DNA of 29,810 bases from Dehalococcoidales bacterium (GTDB lineage: Bacteria > Chloroflexota > Dehalococcoidia > Dehalococcoidales > UBA3254), in the NCBI GenBank assembly GCA_016926695.1, contig JAFGOB010000027.1:1-29810 (forward strand). The letters are read 5' to 3'. The notes under the pieces were generated by a model. That model saw only the letters and a program-made list of their open reading frames with translations. It was not told the DNA's origin and ran no database searches. This document shows, one piece after another, positions 23,156-29,810 of this stretch (within the stretch, counting starts at the first letter, position 1; every line of letters starts with the position of its first letter). The position numbers were made by a program, and so were the translations under genes.

Positions 23156-23707
23156 ATGCCAGATTTCCCAAGAACACAGTCAGCTACTCCAGCTGAGGTA
23201 TGGGCCTATAGCTCAAGGGCACTGACTGAGAAGACTGGCTTCGAAATCTCAGGGGCGAAAACTACGCTCGATGACCTGAATGACCTGGCGCAGGCGGATG
23301 TTCTCTCGGATGCGACACCATTCGCCGGGGGAGACGTCGCAGCGGTTAAAGCGAGAGCGGATGTTGTCCCAGCATTTGAGGCACCGGTCGAGGCATCCAT
23401 TGTGATGGACGGTACCGATATGACACTGGTGGAGAAGACCGACGATAAAATGGGTCTACTCGAGGGATATATCGACCTTTCTGCTATGGCTTTGGGCGAC
23501 ACCATCGTGATCCGCCAGTACATGAAGGTCAAAACCGGCGGCAATTACGTGCAGTACAACGAAGATACCTATTCCGATGTGCAGTCCAGCCCTCTGCTTC
23601 ACGTCGTTACCAAAGCGGTCAAGACTTCTATCATGGTGACCGCGGAGCAGACTGCTGGAGTAAACCGGACCCTCGATGTCCAGTTCTTCAGAAGTAAGGA
23701 AGCCTAG
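23156..23707 (+). CDS. Beta-rich late protein, paralogue 2, with phage-structural N-terminus
   Basis: 183 residues. The N-terminus MPDFPRTQSATPAEVWAYSS followed by RALTEKTGF resembles the AEVWxYxxRxLT segment seen in phage fibre and head-decoration proteins. Its C-terminal 105 residues duplicate those of 22617-23051 (VMDGTDMTLVEKTDD; TIVIRQYMKVKTGGNYVQY; TAEQTAGVNRTLDVQFFRSK). The first six residues MPDFPR recur in the next gene. Start ATG 23156 follows AAAGGAGG; a longer frame upstream is unsupported. The 104 bases before it hold no gene. Confidence 0.8.
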   Translation: MPDFPRTQSATPAEVWAYSSRALTEKTGFEISGAKTTLDDLNDLAQADVLSDATPFAGGDVAAVKARADVVPAFEAPVEASIVMDGTDMTLVEKTDDKMGLLEGYIDLSAMALGDTIVIRQYMKVKTGGNYVQYNEDTYSDVQSSPLLHVVTKAVKTSIMVTAEQTAGVNRTLDVQFFRSKEA

Positions 23708-23762
23708 CTCCGGTTAGAGGAGTGAGGTATTGCCTATAACAAGAAACAGGAGGTATCTGTAG

Positions 23763-24263
23763 ATGCCAGATTTTCCCAGAGCAGGTGGTGTGACCAAGCT
23801 CTCCGAGCTGGAGATAGATACAGAAAAAGACTGGGGAGGCTATAGAGTTCGGTACCTGGGTGCTCCTCTTGGAGATGAGGATGCTGCCCGGAGGATCGAC
23901 CTGCCCAGGATCACTGCCCTGGAGTTTATCTTTAGCGGTGGTGAGGATCCCCTCGTCGGCGGTGAGTTTGTAATTATGCACATGCCGTTTGCCGGCACCA
24001 TTAAGAGTCTGACCATGCTGGCAGACGATTCACCCACGTCAACTACAATCGATCTTTATAAGTGTGCCTTGAGCGGATACCCTGGTGACCTTGCCTCTAT
24101 AGTCGGCGGAACACCTCCCGAGCTGGCTGGTGCTCCCAGCATGGAAGACACTGTATTGAGTGGTTGGGACACCACGCTGGCAGAGGGCGACGTCATAGTG
24201 TGCAGCATCGATACCACCGATAGCATCGTCACACTGAGTGTCATCCTGAAAATAGAGAGGTAA
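23763..24263 (+). CDS. Phage fibre-like protein
   Basis: 166 residues. The N-terminal LSELEIDTEKDWGGYRVRYL followed by GAP resembles the opening of phage tail-fibre proteins (xIDADKDWxGxxIxNLGAP). The C-terminal domain, FAGTIKSLTMLADDSPTSTT, then VLSGWDTTLAEGDVIVCSID, matches a beta-sandwich domain common at the ends of phage receptor-binding and head-fibre proteins. It is likely a host-binding spike. It shares MPDFPR with the preceding protein, hinting at a common docking point. AGGAGG lies eight bases before ATG 23763. No tail genes are present to carry it. Confidence 0.8.
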   Translation: MPDFPRAGGVTKLSELEIDTEKDWGGYRVRYLGAPLGDEDAARRIDLPRITALEFIFSGGEDPLVGGEFVIMHMPFAGTIKSLTMLADDSPTSTTIDLYKCALSGYPGDLASIVGGTPPELAGAPSMEDTVLSGWDTTLAEGDVIVCSIDTTDSIVTLSVILKIER

Positions 24264-24284
24264 TAGCATGAGGAGGATATATAA

Positions 24285-24518
24285 ATGCCGTACCAGTGCG
24301 TTATCAAGATCGATCCGGGTACGATGACCGAAGTCGAAAGGTGGACAGGAGCAGAAGGGCAGGTCCTGGATGTAAATGGCACCATGGGCTTGTTCGCCGG
24401 CCTGGATACACCTCACATTGTGAATATTGACGTTAATACTATGACCGAGGACAACCGGTGGACCGGCTTGGCTGGTGAGATACCGCAAAAGCTGGCGCTG
24501 AGGCTAGTTGGAGGTTAA
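24285..24518 (+). CDS. N-terminal piece of a 14-repeat propeller protein, ends at in-frame TAA
   Basis: 77 residues, holding two copies of a repeat of about 47 residues centred on KIDPGTMTEVERWTGAEGQ and NIDVNTMTEDNRWTGLAG. Its stop TAA (24516-24518) is directly followed, in the same frame, by the ATG of the next gene, and the repeat pattern runs across the stop (LALRLVGG, stop, MTVYAGL). It therefore looks like the start of one longer protein interrupted by a stop codon. GAGGAGG lies before ATG 24285. Confidence 0.75.
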   Translation: MPYQCVIKIDPGTMTEVERWTGAEGQVLDVNGTMGLFAGLDTPHIVNIDVNTMTEDNRWTGLAGEIPQKLALRLVGG

Positions 24519-26192
24519 ATGACAGTTTATGCTGGTTTGAAGACCACTCCCAGTCAGGTAATCGAGATTGATACACCTGGAATGACAGAGGCAGGCAGGT
24601 GGATTGGTGAAGCAGGAGACATAGAAGTTTCGGCATTTGGGAATTATGGTGTATACAACCACGTCGCTCCCGATGTTACTCCGAGTAAGATAATTCCCCT
24701 CAGAGACCTTAAGTTGATTCAAAGGCAAACATTGAGTGCCGGGGAGGGGGAGGTTCGAGCATCTACCTATATTGAGTCCTATATCGATAACTATCTTTAT
24801 CTTGCGCCGGACACCGGCTCTGATCCATGTATCGTCAAGAAGGTAGAGCCACTCACCCTGGTGGAAGAATCCAGGTGGACTGGCGGTGTTGGCGACGGGA
24901 ATGTAGTTTGCTTGATGGCATTCGAATTCTCAGGAGTCACACGGCTTTATGCCGGTCTTGATTCCGGGGCAGTGGTTAAGATTGATCCTTCCACCATGTC
25001 TGAAGTGGACAGGTGGGCTGGTACAGGAGCAGTCAACGCCTTGTCGGATCATTCAAATCCGTGGTTGTTTGCAGGCTTAAGTACAGGTGATGTTGTCCGA
25101 ATCAATCCAGATTCAATGGTTGAATCATCACGATACAGTGGTATTTCTTCAGTCCTTTCTCTAGCGCCCAGCAGGACAGGAGGTTATGTATTTGCCGGAC
25201 TGAGTTCCGGTCTGGTCCTCCAAATCTTTGTCAACACGATGGCTCTCCAGTTGACCTGGAATGGCGGAGCTGCAATTAACGCAATGTGTAACGCCAGCGG
25301 CCTTTGTGTTGGTCTTAATAGTACGCCGGCAGCCGTAGTGAAACTCGATGAAAGTACCATGGCGGAATTGTACCGGTGGACGGGTGGTGCTGGCGACAGC
25401 AATGTCCGCTGCATCTTAAAGCCTGGTGCTATTCCCCCTATCTATGTTGGTCTTGAATCTAAGACTGTTGTCTCCCTCTACACCCTGGGTGAAATGACCG
25501 AGTTGAATAGATGGACGGGAGGTCCTGGTGATGCAGCGGTACTTTCATTGACACAGCGTGGAACCGCCAGCATCTCTGACCATGTCTGGGCGGGGCTGGA
25601 TCTAAATCCTGGAGTCATGGTACCGCTTAGCGCCACAAATCTGAATGAAGCACAAATCTGGGAGAATGTCGATTCAGAACGAATACTCTCCCTGGTATCC
25701 CCTTTTCCGGGAAGTACCAGGGACGGCTATGTCGGTCTCGACAGGAGTCCTGGTGTAGCCATTCAGTTCAGTGATGACTATGGGTACCTTTGGGAGAAAA
25801 CGAGATGGACTGGTGAGGCAGGCGATGGTCCTGTTTTATCTCTGGCAGAGTATGTATCAGCATATCTGGGTCTGCAAACAGGACAGGTTGTTAAGGTAGA
25901 CCGGACTACCATGACCGAAGTGTCCAGGTGGGTTGGGACGGATCCCGTCGTGGCATTGGTAGCTACTTTTAACTATGTTTATGCTGGTCTTGGTTCGATA
26001 CCGGGTCAGGTGGTTGGGATTGCTGCTAATACGATGACTGAGGTAGGCAGGTGGACAGGAGCACCCGGGCAGATAGTTAACTCTCTGACGATGAGGTCCG
26101 GGTATTTATTTGCGGGTGGGGCTTCGGCTACGGGTGGGCCAGGTCCCGGTCCGAACGGTGTGATGAGGGGTTACGGAGTACTCATCCCATAG
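24519..26192 (+). CDS. Beta-propeller-like repeat protein (12 repeats)
   Basis: 557 residues made almost entirely of a repeat of about 45 residues with consensus (Y/F)AGLxxxxxxVVxIDxxTMTExxRWTGxxGDxxVxxL. With the two repeats of the upstream piece the total is about 14, which would fit two seven-bladed propellers; the fold is inferred. No signal peptide or anchor. The C-terminus is Gly/Pro-rich (ATGGPGPGPNGVMRG). The TTGGAGG six bases before ATG 24519 lies inside the upstream gene, so restart after the in-frame TAA is plausible. It is probably a surface or host-contact protein of the particle, carbohydrate or protein binding being typical for propellers. Confidence 0.82.
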   Translation: MTVYAGLKTTPSQVIEIDTPGMTEAGRWIGEAGDIEVSAFGNYGVYNHVAPDVTPSKIIPLRDLKLIQRQTLSAGEGEVRASTYIESYIDNYLYLAPDTGSDPCIVKKVEPLTLVEESRWTGGVGDGNVVCLMAFEFSGVTRLYAGLDSGAVVKIDPSTMSEVDRWAGTGAVNALSDHSNPWLFAGLSTGDVVRINPDSMVESSRYSGISSVLSLAPSRTGGYVFAGLSSGLVLQIFVNTMALQLTWNGGAAINAMCNASGLCVGLNSTPAAVVKLDESTMAELYRWTGGAGDSNVRCILKPGAIPPIYVGLESKTVVSLYTLGEMTELNRWTGGPGDAAVLSLTQRGTASISDHVWAGLDLNPGVMVPLSATNLNEAQIWENVDSERILSLVSPFPGSTRDGYVGLDRSPGVAIQFSDDYGYLWEKTRWTGEAGDGPVLSLAEYVSAYLGLQTGQVVKVDRTTMTEVSRWVGTDPVVALVATFNYVYAGLGSIPGQVVGIAANTMTEVGRWTGAPGQIVNSLTMRSGYLFAGGASATGGPGPGPNGVMRGYGVLIP

Positions 26193-26245
26193 CGTTGCTT
26201 TTTGGCACAAGGATATAGATAACAGCGTAGGAGAAGGAGAACAGA

Positions 26246-26917
26246 ATGAGGTACACAATAATTTCAAAAGGGCTGACTTTGAACGAACTCGAAGACAAGG
26301 CTAAAAAAGCAGAAGCCAGAAACATAGTCCGGACAAAGCTCATTGGGCAGATCTTTTGTGACCTTACTGAGGAACAGGCTGACAATCTGGCTATTGTCCC
26401 CGGACTTGCTGTGAAGCAAATCAAGGAATACAGTGCCGACCAGGTTGAAACAACATTACCGCCGGTGGAAACGTTTTCAGATGTCTTCTACCTGCTAAGA
26501 TCCTATTTCTTCCCGCCGTTGACGGGCATTGGTCTTACCGTGGCTGTTCTCGATAGTGGTGTCAGGAAATCACATCAATCTCTTCAAAGTAAGGTAGTCT
26601 ACGAAGCCAATTTTACAGACTCTCCTTCGGTTGAAGACGTATTCGGACACGGTACACAGGTAGCCTTCGTTATTGCTGGTGGAGAGCACTCAATTGGTGA
26701 GAAAGCTGGTGTTTCACCAGAAGCTTCAATCCTCAATATCAAGGTAATCGGTGATGAGGGGATTGGCAGTGATGAAAGCATCATTCTCGGTATCGATGAA
26801 GTTTGCAACCTCGCGGAAGCTGCCAGGAGGCAGGGACTGTGGCCGACCGACGAAAAGTACCCGAATGTTATTAAGATGAGAGGTAACCAAAACTCATCTC
26901 AGGACGAGGTGTCTTGA
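26246..26917 (+). pseudogene. Subtilisin-like peptidase (S8), truncated before the catalytic Ser
   Basis: The N-terminal 85 residues resemble a propeptide/inhibitor domain (TLNELEDKAKKAEARNIVRT, then FCDLTEEQADNLAIVPGLAV). The catalytic domain follows, with Asp in LTVAVLDSGVRKSHQS (about residue 102) and His in VFGHGTQVAFVIAGG (about 135), then GVSPEASILNIKVIGDEG. It breaks at YPNVIKM, where subtilases continue with S(x)G and later the GTSxxxP Ser motif. The last dozen codons are antisense to the recombinase at 26871. The gene was evidently cut by insertion of element 2, so the product lacks the active Ser. It may have matured late proteins of element 1. Confidence 0.82.
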
Positions 26918-28367
26918 ACTCGATAATCAGGTCTCCTGAGCCATCAAGACGAGCTCGGTGAACCAGCGTGTCAATCATCTCCAGCTTATCGGCTTCTGTC
27001 AGGCGGTCATTCAGCCTGGATTTCATCATCGGGATATACTCCCGGGCCTGCTGGTAAACTTCGTCACCATTCCCAACTATCCTGAGGTCGGAGAGAAGAC
27101 GGTTCTGTTCGACAATGTATTCCGCATCTTCATCGGTGATATCTTTGAGCTGGCGCTCAAGCTGCTCCTCGGTTATACTGCCTTTCCTTGCCCAGGAAAT
27201 TACCCTATCTTTCTCAGCCGAGAAGTTAGCCCGTTTCGTGGTTACTTCTTTCAGACGCCGCTCAATGGTTTCTTTCTTGCCCTTCACACGGTTGATGTTA
27301 GCCAGCATGGCTGCTTCGAGACCTTCCTCCGATCCGACTACCTTCACAACACCACCCCAGAGCTGGTCTGCCACTCTATCATACTCCACGCTCTTTGGTA
27401 AACGGCAGGGCGCTGAATGAGGATACCGTATCATGCGGAAGCACATCAGCCGGGGCACTCCTCCCCAGCCGCTGGCGACATGGAACCTGGTACCGCATTC
27501 CTCGCACTCCAGCACGTGCTGGGTAATGTATGTCCTTTTCGTATTACGGGGACTTCGCACCTTATTCTGAGAGCGCCTTGCCTGAGCTGCTTCCCACGTT
27601 TCATCCGAGATGATTCGAGGCGCTGGTATGTGAATCCACTTATCCGGAGACTTTTGTTTCTTGTCGTGTCTCCCCACGTTGCGGAGACAGCGTCCGGCAT
27701 AATACTCCTGGCAGACTAAATCGGAGACAGTCTTCTCCGCCCAGCCAAGTCGCGAGTCTAGCTTGGTTTGGACTCCTTCCGCGTTGAGTCTCTGGGATAT
27801 CCGGTTCGGTGATATACCGTCGATATACCATTTAAAGATTTGCTCTACCCATTGGGCTTCGATCTTGTTAATTACCCATTGATGGGTTTCCAGGTCGTAA
27901 TCATAGCCATACGCCGGTTTTACATGATGATGACCGGCCTTCATCTTAGCTTCTCTCCCCATGGTCGTCCTCTGGACGATGTTCTCAACCTCTATCCGGC
28001 CAAGGACCGCCCGGATTTCAAAGGTAGTGCGGTCGAATGGCTCTGCCACCGTTTCGATGGTTATATCTGATTCTTCAATGGCTTCCATGAGAGCCGAGCA
28101 GGGATAGATGCCTCTGGCCAGCCGGTCCGTCTTCCAGGCGATAATAACATCGAACACATCCTGCTTGGCTTCCTTGAGCATTTGCATAAAGCTGGGGCGT
28201 TTCCTGGTGGTGCCACTGCCGATATCCTGATACGTAGCTGAGAGACTGTAACCCTTTTCCTGGCAATATTCGCGGCAGAGCCGCTCCTGCTCGGTAAGGC
28301 TTGTTTTATCATCCTCGGCCTGCTCGGGTGTGGATACCCGGCTATAGATCACTGCTCTCTTGGTCAT
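26871..28367 (-). CDS. Large serine recombinase of element 2
   Basis: 498 residues. The resolvase domain has catalytic Ser12 in YSRVSTPEQ, then GSGTTRKRPSFMQML and IIAWKTDRLARG. A recombinase domain (VKPAYGYDYD, ISQRLNAEGVQTK), a zinc ribbon (CEECGTRFH and downstream Cys) and a coiled coil (about 370-430) follow. It is clearly different from the integrase at 8181-9845, so the two elements have independent recombinases. Start ATG 28367 follows GGGAGA by eight bases; the frame upstream has no family similarity and overlaps the preceding gene. It overlaps that gene by 26 bases and is last in its operon. Confidence 0.93.
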   Translation of the reverse strand: MTKRAVIYSRVSTPEQAEDDKTSLTEQERLCREYCQEKGYSLSATYQDIGSGTTRKRPSFMQMLKEAKQDVFDVIIAWKTDRLARGIYPCSALMEAIEESDITIETVAEPFDRTTFEIRAVLGRIEVENIVQRTTMGREAKMKAGHHHVKPAYGYDYDLETHQWVINKIEAQWVEQIFKWYIDGISPNRISQRLNAEGVQTKLDSRLGWAEKTVSDLVCQEYYAGRCLRNVGRHDKKQKSPDKWIHIPAPRIISDETWEAAQARRSQNKVRSPRNTKRTYITQHVLECEECGTRFHVASGWGGVPRLMCFRMIRYPHSAPCRLPKSVEYDRVADQLWGGVVKVVGSEEGLEAAMLANINRVKGKKETIERRLKEVTTKRANFSAEKDRVISWARKGSITEEQLERQLKDITDEDAEYIVEQNRLLSDLRIVGNGDEVYQQAREYIPMMKSRLNDRLTEADKLEMIDTLVHRARLDGSGDLIIEFKTPRPEMSFGYLSS

Positions 28368-28788
28368 CACTTTCTCTCCCGGTAAGTATTTGGAACACTT
28401 TCTCCCAGGCTTCGTCTCCTGCAGATACAGGATCATCAGGTTTGACAAAAACTAACTCCGTGTTTCCCGCTGGCAAGCTCAGACCCCGTGTGAAGAATTT
28501 GCGGCAGGGTTCGAAGTAATCGAGTCGTTCCTCAAAATAGGCGTCAAGAGATTTTTGTGGCTCATCACCCAGCAGCCATTCTCCAAGGTCAGGCTTGCTG
28601 GTTGCCAGCTGACGCACTACCTCAGTATTGCCTATGTTCAGTAAGGCTGAAAGCTGCATTACACCTTCTCCACCGACGTGTTCCAGAAAAGACTCGACTC
28701 GCTTGCATGACGCTGCCTGAGGTCCGAGTCTACCTCCCCTGTTAATTGAGGTGAAAACATCCATAAACCATTTTCCCAGCTCATCCAT
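28342..28788 (-). CDS. Hypothetical protein upstream of recombinase
   Basis: 148 residues, acidic, starting MDELGKWFMDVFTSINRGGR and containing VEAFL-like helical segments and LPAGNTELVFVKPDD. No family recognised. ATG 28788 follows AGGGAG; a longer frame upstream overlaps the zinc-ribbon gene and is rejected. It lies 23 bases after that gene and overlaps the recombinase start, so the three genes form one operon. Confidence 0.75.
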   Translation of the reverse strand: MDELGKWFMDVFTSINRGGRLGPQAASCKRVESFLEHVGGEGVMQLSALLNIGNTEVVRQLATSKPDLGEWLLGDEPQKSLDAYFEERLDYFEPCRKFFTRGLSLPAGNTELVFVKPDDPVSAGDEAWEKVFQILTGRESDDQESSDL

Positions 28789-28811
28789 AATAGTCTCCCT
28801 AACTGGTATTA

Positions 28812-29207
28812 TCAACCTTGTATTTTTTGCCTTACAATCGGCCGTCCGCATCGACTGCATGTCGCCTGCTCCCAGCTTACATGCCACATGAGCGGCGCCC
28901 TGCAGTCCTGGTAAGGACAGGTTATGTTTTCCCACTCAAGTTCAGGCGCTTTTTCAGTTGGAGCCTTGACCTGTTTCCCTTCTAAAGGACGAAATTCGGC
29001 GTGCTCTACTCCTCTCAGGCGGATATCCCTGATCCTGTTTTCCAGGCTCTGGATAATCTGTTCTGGAGTGGCGTTAGGATTAATAATCGTGCCAGTGAAA
29101 GGGTCACAGATAACCTCAACATTGCCGGCATAACCAAACCGCTTTAACTCGTCAGGCCAGTATATACGGGGATACTTATCATTTGGGTCTATTTTAACGA
29201 CTGGCAT
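28812..29207 (-). CDS. Zinc-ribbon protein
   Basis: 131 residues. The N-terminal part (KIDPNDKYPRIYWPDELKRF, then GNVEVICDPFTGTIINPNA) is of unknown type, with a short helix QIIQSLENRI. The C-terminal 35 residues carry CPYQDC and CSRCG, a four-Cys zinc ribbon. It is probably DNA-binding and may regulate its operon. ATG 29207 follows AGAGGG, and a near-consensus promoter begins 29 bases further upstream. Confidence 0.8.
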   Translation of the reverse strand: MPVVKIDPNDKYPRIYWPDELKRFGYAGNVEVICDPFTGTIINPNATPEQIIQSLENRIRDIRLRGVEHAEFRPLEGKQVKAPTEKAPELEWENITCPYQDCRAPLMWHVSWEQATCSRCGRPIVRQKIQG

Positions 29208-29235
29208 CTTACACCCTCTTATCCTATTTCGGACT

Positions 29236-29264
29236 ATTTTAGGTTATAATCTTCATCCTGTCAA
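29236..29264 (-). promoter_or_regulatory. Promoter of the element 2 recombinase operon
   Basis: Minus-strand TTGACA (29264-29259), 17 bases, TAAAAT (29241-29236). It gives a leader of about 22 bases before ATG 29207. Confidence 0.75.
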
Positions 29265-29300
29265 GCCTTTTAGACGGCTTTTAGTTCCCCAGGACGCCTT

Positions 29301-29343
29301 TTGCACAGTTCTTGCACTCACGCTTGCACAGCCACGCTTGCAC
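29301..29343. repeat. Four TTGCAC direct repeats
   Basis: TTGCAC at 29301, 29312, 29324 and 29338, spaced 11, 12 and 14 bases, about one helical turn each; two lie in CACGCTTGCAC. They lie just upstream of the promoter at 29236-29264, so they could be sites for a regulator of that operon or iterons. Confidence 0.6.
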
Positions 29344-29361
29344 TCCCACCGAATACCCTGT

Positions 29362-29439
29362 CCTATAGGAGGGGGGGAGGGGTCACCCTATAGGCTCGCT
29401 TTTTCCTTTATTTTTCACTGCCCCGGGTCACCCCTTAGG
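29362..29439. repeat. Palindromes CCTATAGG and GGGTCACCC
   Basis: CCTATAGG occurs at 29362 and 29387. GGGTCACCC occurs at 29380 and 29425, followed by CTATAGG and CTTAGG respectively, with a G-run (29370-29382) between. The remaining bases to 29675 contain no gene that I can support. Confidence 0.5.
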
Positions 29440-29675
29440 GGGATATTGTACAAGGCGTATTTTCTCCTCAGTGCAAAGCCCTCTGTTTTCCGGTTCGAGT
29501 GTATAGATAGATAGGTAGATTGAATAGTATTTGTAGAATAGATGGGCGGAGTGGACTGGGGGGTAAAACAACCGTCACAATTGATCTGAAGAAGGAGATG
29601 GCTGGTTTGCATATACGTCCCCCTTTTGGATTATAATCAAGAAAAACCGCTTGCCGGTACCTCTGGAAGTGAGGC

Positions 29676-29810
29676 ATGGAGAAAAAGAAAACGCTGAAAA
29701 TAGACCTCGACGAGCTCTGTGAAGCAATGGAGAACAGCTCCTTTGAGAATGACTATTTTCTCGATCTGGAGACGGGTGACATACTATTTATTTCTGAATA
29801 CACGGATGAT
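29676..29810 (+). CDS. UPF0158-family protein, partial (runs off the right end)
   Basis: 45 codons visible. LKIDLDELCEAMENSSFEND followed by YFLDLETGDILFIS is the typical opening of UPF0158 proteins, small bacterial proteins of unknown function: a helix, then a YYLDLETGEV-type strand pair. Start ATG 29676; the ribosome binding site (GGAAGTGAGG) is weak. It is transcribed away from the element 2 operon across the repeat-rich region. Confidence 0.75.
   Translation, partial: MEKKKTLKIDLDELCEAMENSSFENDYFLDLETGDILFISEYTDD

Larger units (their letters stand above)
8181..26880. mobile_element. Integrated element 1 (candidate tailless provirus, about 18.7 kb)
   Basis: Bounded on the left by the 3' end of a large serine integrase next to a disrupted recombinase gene. 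On the right it is cut by a second serine recombinase within a subtilase-like gene, so its true right end may lie outside the window. Internally it has virus-like order: integrase, ImmA/IrrE-like protein and repressor on the minus strand; then, divergently, Cro-like regulator, directionality factor, replication protein with iterons, ATPase and J-domain protein, and a late operon of membrane and surface proteins. No terminase, portal, tail or known capsid protein was found. Both boundaries are inferred from gene disruption; attL and attR sequences were not identified. Confidence 0.7.
26871..29810. mobile_element. Integrated element 2, left part
   Basis: Begins within a few bases of the subtilase break (about 26876) with the 3' end of a serine recombinase. 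It contains the minus-strand operon 29207-26871 and a repeat-rich intergenic region, and continues past the window edge. The other half of the subtilase gene should lie beyond its far end if this is a clean insertion. Confidence 0.6.

Noticed and set aside
8233..26882. Shared ATGAGAG near both ends of element 1 as attachment core
   Set aside because: Only seven bases match, with no longer flanking identity, and the right end is disturbed by element 2; chance cannot be excluded.

Overview
The window is bacterial: Shine-Dalgarno sites of the AGGAGG type precede most genes, and promoters of the TTGACA-N17-TATAAT type are visible. The flanking genes are a UroD-like methyltransferase-family protein, an old-yellow-enzyme type dienoyl-CoA reductase, SDR oxidoreductases, CocE hydrolase debris and TPR-tail fragments ending in SLERALRKKDILKA. 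Together they suggest an anaerobic Chloroflexota, probably Dehalococcoidia-like, but this host call is inference. No rRNA or complete tRNA is present; a 3' tRNA fragment lies near the left edge.

Layout. Positions 1-8.2 kb are decayed chromosomal or island sequence. They hold a tRNA 3' fragment, an SDR, a frameshifted CocE/NonD hydrolase fragment facing an unidentified gene fragment, a UroD-family gene, an SDR + OYE operon on the minus strand, two diverged copies of a TPR-gene 3' end with its terminator, and a tyrosine-recombinase N-terminus fused to one of those TPR tails.

Positions 8.18 to about 26.88 kb form one integrated element of about 18.7 kb. The left minus-strand block encodes a large serine integrase, an ImmA/IrrE-like protein and an XRE repressor. 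It is separated by a divergent promoter/operator region from a plus-strand program: DUF2292-like protein, Cro-like HTH, a phiC31 gp3-type recombination directionality factor, a TOPRIM/DUF3854-helicase replication protein carrying eight iteron-like repeats inside its gene, zinc-binding proteins, a J-domain protein, a winged-helix MoxR-like AAA+ ATPase, and an AbrB-like protein. Two tandem terminator hairpins follow. A late operon (19.85-26.9 kb) then encodes small Met-rich membrane proteins, beta-rich proteins, a phage fibre-like protein, a 14-repeat propeller protein split by an in-frame stop, and a subtilase-like protein. I found no terminase, portal, tail or recognisable capsid gene. The best reading is a provirus of an undescribed, probably tailless and membrane-bearing type; a non-viral element with surface proteins is the alternative.

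From about 26.88 kb to beyond the right edge lies a second element. Its large serine recombinase abuts and truncates the subtilase gene, so it appears to have inserted into the first element. Its minus-strand operon (zinc-ribbon protein, unknown protein, recombinase) has a near-consensus promoter and sits beside a repeat-rich non-coding region. A UPF0158-family gene runs off the right end.
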